NCBI GenBank assembly: GCA_963775185.1
Contig: CAVZIE010000032.1
Coordinates: 744,001 to 808,000 of the forward strand
Reading direction: 5' to 3'
From: JAPSGB01 sp963775185
GTDB lineage: Bacteria > Myxococcota_A > Polyangia > Polyangiales > Polyangiaceae
Length of the DNA: 64,000 nt
The position numbers and the translations under genes were made by a program. Shown here one piece after another: positions 58,289-64,000 of the stretch. The notes below the pieces were generated by a model. It worked only from the letters and a program-made list of their open reading frames with translations. It had not been told where the DNA came from and searched no databases. Position 1 is the stretch's first letter. The number at the start of each line of letters is the position of its first letter.

Positions 58289-58804
58289 ATGAACCGCAAG
58301 ATCGCCATCGCCGCGATCGTCGCCGGCGCGGCGCTCGTCCTGTTCGCGCTGATGCACCGCACCAGCGACGAAGATCGCGTCAAGGCGCGCCTCGACACGC
58401 TGGCCCAGGTCGTGCACTTCGACGCCGACGACAACCTGCTGCTCCGCGGCGCGCGCATCCAGCGCGCGTTCGCCGATCTGTTCGTGCCCGACGTGGTGGT
58501 GCGCGCCGCCGATCTGCCCGGCTCGAGCCAGGGCCGCGACGGCCTGGTCGCGCTCGCGACGAAGCCGCCGGTGCCGCTCGAGACCGCGCAACTCGACTTC
58601 GAGCACGTCGTGGTCAGCGTCGACGCCGCGCACCACACCGCGCGCGCGCAGGCCGACGCGGTCGTCACCTCCACCGACTCCGCCGGCGCCCACCGCGACC
58701 GTCGCCAGGCCGTGTTCCGCTTCGTCGACCAGGACGGTAGCTGGCGCATCGCCGCCATGGACGTGGCCGCCGACGAGGATCTGCCGCCCGAGGCCCGTCC
58801 CTAG
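58289..58804 (+). CDS. Membrane-anchored NTF2-like (SnoaL/DUF4440-type) protein
   Basis: 171 residues. N-terminal membrane anchor (KIAIAAIVAGAALVLFAL), then a small alpha+beta domain (VKARLDTLAQVVHFDADDNLLLRGARIQ to FRFVDQDGSWRIAAMDV) resembling NTF2-like folds. 39 bp after the previous gene. Function unknown. Confidence 0.6.
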   Translation: MNRKIAIAAIVAGAALVLFALMHRTSDEDRVKARLDTLAQVVHFDADDNLLLRGARIQRAFADLFVPDVVVRAADLPGSSQGRDGLVALATKPPVPLETAQLDFEHVVVSVDAAHHTARAQADAVVTSTDSAGAHRDRRQAVFRFVDQDGSWRIAAMDVAADEDLPPEARP

Positions 58805-58826
58805 CGATCGGTTTCGCGAGCCGGGG

Positions 58827-59504
58827 CTACTGGCAGCTGGTGCAGGCGCTCTGGTTGCACGACGAGAGCGCCTGCGCGGCCGCGCTGCCCGAGCTCAGCT
58901 CCGCGCTGCAGCTGCTCTGGATACACGCGGTATCGCCGCTAGCGCAGTTCTGGTTGATGCAGTCGACCAGGGCGCCACACGGCGTGCCGGCGGCGCAGGC
59001 CTGGAGCTGGCTGCAGCAGCTGCCCTCCATGCACGACTCGCAGCTCGTCGTGGTGGTCCAGATCGCGCCGCAGCCCCCGCCGCCGCTGCCGCCGCTGCCG
59101 CCGCTGCCGCCGCTGCCGCCGCTGGAAGGCGTGTACGTGCCGCTGCCCGTGCAGGTGTAGCTCTGCCCGGAGCACGTCCCGCTCGCGCTCACGCTGTAGC
59201 CGTTGCCCGTGATCGTGACCCGCTCGGTGCCCGAGCACCCGTTGTCGGTGACCTGTCGCGAGGCCACGTTGCCGTTGACGGTGTACGTGCGCTGCGACCC
59301 GTCGACGGAATCGGTCGCCGTCGCCGTGCACCCGGACTGCGTGACGACGAGGTTGTCGTTCGTCGACGTGCCGTCGGAACACGTCGTCTGTCCCTGGTAC
59401 GTCCCGCCCAGCTGCTGGCAACTGCCGCCGCTGCCGCCGGAACTCGTAGTGCTGCAAGCAAGAGCCGCCACGGCCGCCAGCGCCACCCAACGAAAGCTCC
59501 CCAT
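58827..59504 (-). CDS. Cys- and Gly-rich lipoprotein, unknown function
   Basis: 225 residues. Lipobox at AALAC, Ser/Gly spacer, a beta-rich domain (GGTYQGQTTCSDGTSTNDNLV). A GGSGGSGGSGGSGGG linker leads to a C-terminal domain of paired cysteines (CESCMEGSCCSQLQACAAG). Typical of surface lipoproteins in this genome. No family recognised. Confidence 0.65.
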   Translation of the reverse strand: MGSFRWVALAAVAALACSTTSSGGSGGSCQQLGGTYQGQTTCSDGTSTNDNLVVTQSGCTATATDSVDGSQRTYTVNGNVASRQVTDNGCSGTERVTITGNGYSVSASGTCSGQSYTCTGSGTYTPSSGGSGGSGGSGGSGGGGCGAIWTTTTSCESCMEGSCCSQLQACAAGTPCGALVDCINQNCASGDTACIQSSCSAELSSGSAAAQALSSCNQSACTSCQ

Positions 59505-59582
59505 GGCCTGCGAAGCTAGGCGAACCCGCCGCGGATCCGCAAGCCCCGGCACGCCGTCGCCCGCCTGGGCAGGAAGAGGGCT

Positions 59583-59606
59583 GGGTTGCCGGTCCGGCGC
59601 GGAACC
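59583..59606 (+). repeat. REP-like element copy 20
   Basis: GGGTT + GCCGGTCCGGCGCGG + AACC, arms complementary. 21 bp beyond the hemolysin III stop (gene on minus strand). Confidence 0.87.
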
Positions 59607-59627
59607 GATCTCCCGCGCCGGCGCCGC

Positions 59628-60275
59628 TCAGCCCGCGAGGACCAGCCGGCTTACGACCACGAGATGACACACGCTCGCCGCGACGACGAGGGCGTGGAAG
59701 ACCTCGTGGTAGCCGAACGCGCGCGGCAGCGGATCCGGGCGCCGCACCGCGTACACGACGGCGCCACCGGTGTAGAGCAGGCCGCCGGCGATCACCAACG
59801 CCAGCGCCCCGACGCCAAGCGCGGCGTACAGCGCCGGCAGGACCCAGAGCGACGTCCACCCGACGGCCACATGGATCGCCGCCCGGAGCGCGCGCGGCGC
59901 GCCGCTCCACAGCACCTCCACCCCGAAGCCGACGCCGGCGGCGATCCAGATGACGGCGAGGACGACATGTCCGCCGCGTCCCGGGATGCCGAGCAGCAAG
60001 AGCGGCGTGCAGGTGCCGGCGATGAACACGAAGATGGCGCCGTGATCGAGCCGACGCATGCGCCGGAACCCCGTCGGGCCCCACGCCGGTCGATGGTAGA
60101 GCGCGCTCGCCCCGAACATCGCTGCCAGGCTCAGCGCGTACACCGCTGCGGCGATCCTCGCCTCGCGCGTGCCCGCGAAGCCCACCAGCAACGCTCCGGC
60201 GACGAGCGACATGAAGAACGCGACCTCGTGGGACACGCCGCGCAGGCGCGGTTTCGTGACAGCGGTTGGTGTCAT
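59628..60275 (-). CDS. Hemolysin III / PAQR-family membrane protein
   Basis: 215 residues with about seven helices. Family motifs include SALYHRPAWG, RRMRRLDHGAIFVFIAGTCTP and YHEVFHALVVAAS, which carry the conserved Ser/His/Asp residues of a membrane hydrolase. Flanked by REP-like copies 20 and 21 facing each other. Role in this organism unknown. Confidence 0.85.
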   Translation of the reverse strand: MTPTAVTKPRLRGVSHEVAFFMSLVAGALLVGFAGTREARIAAAVYALSLAAMFGASALYHRPAWGPTGFRRMRRLDHGAIFVFIAGTCTPLLLLGIPGRGGHVVLAVIWIAAGVGFGVEVLWSGAPRALRAAIHVAVGWTSLWVLPALYAALGVGALALVIAGGLLYTGGAVVYAVRRPDPLPRAFGYHEVFHALVVAASVCHLVVVSRLVLAG

Positions 60276-60370
60276 GGTCCGAGTGTGCACCCCGCCGCGT
60301 CACGGCGCGGTCACGTGTTGGTCCGCCGCGCTCGACGAAGCTGTCGACGCTCAAGTGCCGGACGGGCGCG

Positions 60371-60395
60371 CCGGTTCCGCGCCGGACCGGCAACA
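60371..60395 (-). repeat. REP-like element copy 21
   Basis: Minus-strand GTT + GCCGGTCCGGCGCGG + AAC, short complementary arms. 12 bp beyond the stop at 60407. Confidence 0.83.
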
Positions 60396-60406
60396 TCGGC
60401 CGGATC

Positions 60407-61486
60407 TCAGAACGTGCTGTCCGCGGCACCGAGCTCGGCGCTGTACGACACGTTCGTGGTCGCGCCGCCGACGACGGCCAGCGGGTTCCACGCCGGCGCG
60501 ACCTGGCCGACCGCAGCGGAGTTGTCGACCACGACGTAGTATTGCCCGGGAGGGAGCTTGAGCTTCTGCTGGACCTCGTTGCCAGGCGGCAGCGGGAAGC
60601 CGGCAACGGGCGGCTGCGGCGGCGGCCCGAGGGCGGCGCCCAGCTGGAGCCCGTTGCGCCACGTGTCCCCGACGCTGCGCGTGACGACCAGCGCCTCCAC
60701 CTGTGGCCCCTGGACGCTGAAACGCAGGAACAGCGCCTGGTCGGTGTCGGCCACCTCGAACGGCCCCAGGAAGTCCACCTGGCCGTAGTGGACCTCGGTG
60801 GTCTCGTTGGCGAACACGTAGTGATCGCTGCCCGAGGTGTTGAAGGGATGCTTCGGGCGGGCGGGCGGCTGCAGGATGCCGAGCGAGAAGTCGTCGCCCT
60901 CGTCGCTGTGGACGACGGTGAAGCCGCTGTTCAGCTGGCTCTGGACGACCTGGTTGCCGAACGTATTGGCGAGATAACCGACGGGCGTCTGCGTCGTCGC
61001 CCAGTTGACGACCTTGTTCTCGACCGAGCCGATCTTGAAATCCGGGCCGTAGATCAGGCGACTGAACTTCGCGTACACGTACACAGCGTCGTCGGCCATG
61101 TAGAAGTCCGGCCGGTACTCCACGCTCACGGCGGCGGAGAAGCCCATGCGCCCGGCGACCGGCGTCCACGCGTAGCCCGTGCCGCTGAAGTGGATGGCGA
61201 TGGTCTGGGCCTGGTCGTTGACGTCGTAGTGGCACTGCTCCGGGAAGAAGCGCCCGATGGTGTTGCCGTTCGGGCTGAGCTTCAGCGGCGCGCCGCGCTT
61301 GAGCATCTCCGGACACATGCGCTGGGCGCCGAAGTTCGAGAACAGCCACCAGCGCAGGCTGGGGCTGGCGTTGACGTAGCTGTTGACGCACGGACAACCG
61401 ACCCCGACCAGCGCGACCAGGAGCAAACCGAGCACGCGCAGGCGCAGCGGCGGAATAGCGGGAAGCCACGAGCGGGGATGGGTCAT
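60407..61486 (-). CDS. Secreted protein of unknown function
   Basis: 359 residues from ATG 61486. N-terminal signal peptide (RLRVLGLLLVALVGVGC, lipobox). The mature protein is beta-rich with aromatic motifs (RWWLFSNFGAQRMCPEML, FFPEQCHYDVNDQAQTIAIHF). No family recognised. Upstream is the mono-haem lipoprotein gene on the same strand, 66 bp away. Confidence 0.65.
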   Translation of the reverse strand: MTHPRSWLPAIPPLRLRVLGLLLVALVGVGCPCVNSYVNASPSLRWWLFSNFGAQRMCPEMLKRGAPLKLSPNGNTIGRFFPEQCHYDVNDQAQTIAIHFSGTGYAWTPVAGRMGFSAAVSVEYRPDFYMADDAVYVYAKFSRLIYGPDFKIGSVENKVVNWATTQTPVGYLANTFGNQVVQSQLNSGFTVVHSDEGDDFSLGILQPPARPKHPFNTSGSDHYVFANETTEVHYGQVDFLGPFEVADTDQALFLRFSVQGPQVEALVVTRSVGDTWRNGLQLGAALGPPPQPPVAGFPLPPGNEVQQKLKLPPGQYYVVVDNSAAVGQVAPAWNPLAVVGGATTNVSYSAELGAADSTF

Positions 61487-61552
61487 GCGGGATCCAGGCG
61501 CAAGCCTGTCACCGGGTTGGACGGCGCAGCAAGCGCGGATCATGCAGGCGTG

Positions 61553-63733
61553 TCACGCCGGGCCCTTGAGCGCGCAGAATCCGCCGATGCAGTCCACCGC
61601 ACCGGTGGACTTGCAGCAGTCGGCGGCGGTCGTGCACGCCTCGCCGATCTGGGCGCACTGGTTCGTCGGCGGGGGGACGCACGCGAAGCTGCCGTTGCCC
61701 TGGTCGCGGCAGAAACCGGAGCAGCACTCGAAGCCTTCGTTGCAGGAGTTGCCTTGCTGCTTGCACGGCTCGAGCGCCCAGTAGGCGTCCATGTTGATGC
61801 TGGCCTGGTCCTGCCCGGGCAGCCAGAAGGCGGGGTGGCTGGGATCCTTGCCCGGCGTCGGGTTGGCGTCGACGGCGGTGACCCAGAGTTGCTTGTGGTT
61901 CTCGGTCGTGGAGTCCGTCGTCGACTGCATGCGGTTGCCGTAGTCGCGCGGACTCACGAACACGACCCAGAAGTAGCCACCCACGGCGATCGGGTTCACG
62001 CGCGGGTTGTAGTTGCGTGTCGCGTCCTTGGCGCCGAGCACGCCGTCGCCGTCGGCGGCGGCGAGGCGGATCTCGCCGGCCTGCGCCGCGACGTCGGCGA
62101 GGTACAGATCGTTGTGACCGGTCAGCAGCGGCCCGCTCGCGACCGCCTGGTACGACGCGCGGCTGTAGTCGCCGCGCTGGTAGACGATCCACTTCGAGTC
62201 CGCCGTGAAGCTCGGGAACGAGATCGCGGTGCCGCCGCCCGGCGCCACCAGGCGCTGGTTCGCGAAATACGGCGGCGTGGCGAAGTCGACGTCCATCACC
62301 ACGAGATCCGACTGCGAGAACTCGATCGGATAGTTTCCGACGGCGTTGTCGACGAACGCGAGCAGCTTGCCGTCCGGCGAGAACTGCGGGCTCGCGACCT
62401 TGGTGAGCCCGTCGAGCGCCGACGGGATCTTCTGCGTCGTCGTCGGATCGTCGAGCTCCATGTGGAAGGAGACCGTGTCGTGCACGAGCTTCTTCCCGTC
62501 CGGCGACAGCGCGCTGTAGATCGAGTCGCCGGGCAAGTAGGCGCCCATGCTCGTGATCTGCTCCGAGCTGGTGTCGATGGCGCCCCAGGGTCGCCCGCAG
62601 GTGCCGGCACCCGAGGTGCCGCACGCGCTGAACAGAGCGACCAGCGTCGAGCCGTCCTTGCTCACGGTGTGGCAGGCCACGCAGCGCTTGCCGCTGGAGT
62701 TGCTGTCCCACGGCGGGCTCTGGCTGGTGTAGCCGCTGCTCGGCGCGGGCGTGCCGAGGTCCGTGTAAAGACCCGGGTCGAACGCCGGCACCGGCGCGTC
62801 GGCGCCGGGGTTGATCTTGACGATCTGCCCCTGGTTGACCGCCCAGTAGTAGATCGTCCCGCGCAGGCTGCCGGGCGCGACGTGCCACGTCTCGCTCATC
62901 GCCTGGTGCGCGCCGGCGCCGTCGAGGCGCGAGATCTTCACGCTCACGGGCGAGCCGTCGTTGCTCTCGGTGAGCGCCGCCCACCAGTCCTTCGGGATCG
63001 CGACGCGGCTCGGCGGGTCGGCTTGCAGGTACGCGGTCATGTCCACGTACGCGTCGGTGGCCGTGATCAAGTAGCTGTCGCCGGCCGCGCCGCCGTTCCA
63101 CATCAGCTCCGGCGGCAACAGCCCCCGCGCGAACACGGTCTGGTCGTACGGATACAGGAAGGTGCCGCTCGGACTGGCGTCCGGCGTCTTGAACTTGTCC
63201 TTGTCGGCCTGCGAGAGCCCGGACGAGTCGAGGGTGAAGTGCAGGTGCACCTCGGCGTCCGCCGTCGCGGTGAGCGCGCCGACGGTCGCGGTGACGGTGC
63301 CCTTGCCGCCCTTGACGTCCTGCGCCTTGAGCGAACCGGCGGCCGAGATCGCGGCGATGTCGGCCTTGTCGAACGACCAGGTCGCCGTCACCGTGCCGGT
63401 GCCGCCGCTCTTGTACGTCGCGATCGCGTTGAACTGCACTGGCGAGCTCGTGCCGTTGGTCACGTCGATGACCGCGCTCGGCGGATCGATGGCCAGCGAC
63501 GCGATGTTCAGCGACGCGTCCAGATCGATGCCGCCGTCGGCGGCGGAGCCGCCGGTGCCCGAGCTCCCCGAGGTGCCCGAGCTCGCCGCCGAGCCGTCGG
63601 GGCCGGTGCCCGAGCTGCCGCCGCTGTTGTGCCCGCCGTTGCCGGCGACGCCCCCCGAGTCGCCGGTGCCGCACGACCAGGCCACCGTCAACGCCAGTAC
63701 GCCCCAGATCCCGTTTCGCCAGCTCGCGCCCAT
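61553..63733 (-). CDS. Mono-haem lipoprotein with TolB-like repeats
   Basis: 726 residues. Lipobox at AWSC, then a Ser/Gly spacer and a beta domain (about residues 70-200). CVACH, a single haem-c motif, lies at about residue 348. WD/TolB-like repeats follow (LSPDGKKLVHDT, FSPDGKLLAFVDN, FTADSKWIVYQ). A Cys-rich tail ends the protein (CNEGFECCSGFCRD). It may sense or bind a ligand in the envelope; electron transfer is possible but unproven. Confidence 0.78.
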   Translation of the reverse strand: MGASWRNGIWGVLALTVAWSCGTGDSGGVAGNGGHNSGGSSGTGPDGSAASSGTSGSSGTGGSAADGGIDLDASLNIASLAIDPPSAVIDVTNGTSSPVQFNAIATYKSGGTGTVTATWSFDKADIAAISAAGSLKAQDVKGGKGTVTATVGALTATADAEVHLHFTLDSSGLSQADKDKFKTPDASPSGTFLYPYDQTVFARGLLPPELMWNGGAAGDSYLITATDAYVDMTAYLQADPPSRVAIPKDWWAALTESNDGSPVSVKISRLDGAGAHQAMSETWHVAPGSLRGTIYYWAVNQGQIVKINPGADAPVPAFDPGLYTDLGTPAPSSGYTSQSPPWDSNSSGKRCVACHTVSKDGSTLVALFSACGTSGAGTCGRPWGAIDTSSEQITSMGAYLPGDSIYSALSPDGKKLVHDTVSFHMELDDPTTTQKIPSALDGLTKVASPQFSPDGKLLAFVDNAVGNYPIEFSQSDLVVMDVDFATPPYFANQRLVAPGGGTAISFPSFTADSKWIVYQRGDYSRASYQAVASGPLLTGHNDLYLADVAAQAGEIRLAAADGDGVLGAKDATRNYNPRVNPIAVGGYFWVVFVSPRDYGNRMQSTTDSTTENHKQLWVTAVDANPTPGKDPSHPAFWLPGQDQASINMDAYWALEPCKQQGNSCNEGFECCSGFCRDQGNGSFACVPPPTNQCAQIGEACTTAADCCKSTGAVDCIGGFCALKGPA

Positions 63734-63753
63734 GCGGGCGATTCTACCAGGAC

Positions 63754-64000
63754 TCAGGCCAGCGCGCGTCGCGCGACCGCGGCCATCGCCCCGGCGAGGC
63801 GCATGTCCAGGTTCAGCGCGGGAACGCGCGTCAGCTCGATGCCGAGCCCGGCCGCCCACGCCGCCGCCTCGATGTCGAGGTCGTAGAGCGTCTCCACGTG
63901 GTCGGCCAGGAAGCCGATGGGCGCGACCAGGACGCGATGCGCACCGGCGGCTGCGACCTCGGCGAGCACGCCGCGCAGATCCGGTCCCAGCCACTCGCCG
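63754..64000 (-). CDS. hemH: Ferrochelatase, C-terminal part (truncated by window edge)
   Basis: The visible ~81 residues carry the family signature GEWLGPDLRGVLAEVAAAG, then PIGFLADHVETLYDLDIE, with the His-Val/Glu region of the active site. Ferrochelatase inserts Fe(II) into protoporphyrin, the last step of haem synthesis. The start is beyond 64000. Confidence 0.9.
   Translation of the reverse strand, partial: GEWLGPDLRGVLAEVAAAGAHRVLVAPIGFLADHVETLYDLDIEAAAWAAGLGIELTRVPALNLDMRLAGAMAAVARRALA

Overview
The window is very GC-rich, apart from a few short AT-rich islets. It carries many secreted lipoproteins with Ser/Gly, Gly/Thr or Ala/Gly spacers, Cys-rich modules, VWA and FG-GAP domains, an NtrC-type regulator and a PDE1-type phosphodiesterase. 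This mix suggests a myxobacterium-like member of Myxococcota (Polyangia-like), although no rRNA is present to prove it. Housekeeping genes are scattered among lipoproteins of unknown function.

Layout. 0-5.8 kb: a truncated repeat protein, a Cys-rich lipoprotein, an NtrC-family response regulator, a VapBC pair, two lipoproteins and BamD. 5.9-12.1 kb (plus strand): GreA, a membrane sulfatase/phosphatase-superfamily protein with HEAT-like repeats, a YfgM-like TPR protein and a BamB-like beta-propeller lipoprotein. 12.4-17.8 kb: FG-GAP lipoprotein, PDE1-type phosphodiesterase, GroEL, tRNA-Gln and tRNA-Glu. 17.8-22.4 kb: a lipoprotein, a membrane protein, an SGNH hydrolase and an FGE/SUMF1-like lipoprotein. 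22.5-27.3 kb: a sugar-type ABC importer (ATPase, binding protein, two permeases) interrupted by a lower-GC 815-bp island bounded by a 43-bp direct repeat. 27.4-35.7 kb: small lipoproteins, two paralogous envelope proteins, branched-chain aminotransferase and two tandem VWA lipoproteins. 35.8-40.5 kb: membrane/zinc-metallopeptidase/TPR protein and Lon. 40.6-48.0 kb (plus strand): lipoprotein, HisB, HisH, HisA, TPR-AIM24 protein, PgsA-like enzyme, two Ala/Gly-repeat lipoproteins, an orphan FliQ/SctS-like protein and an EpmA-like enzyme. 48.2-64 kb: hydrolase lipoprotein, Apt, SurE, an unknown membrane protein, Grx4-BolA, a DUF4139-like protein, smaller genes, hemolysin III, a mono-haem lipoprotein and truncated HemH.

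Three signals cut across the gene list. (1) At least 21 copies of a palindromic element with core GCCGGTCCGGCGCGG lie mostly just after stop codons. Their outer arms differ between copies but usually stay complementary, so this looks like a REP-like family, and a few copies have been drawn into coding sequence. (2) Twelve single-frame breaks occur in eleven otherwise convincing genes. Ten of the twelve are explained by one extra base, and none falls in the core housekeeping genes. (3) Several genes end in local duplications, AT-rich hairpins or MITE-like insertions, so 3-prime ends appear to be preferred sites of sequence gain.
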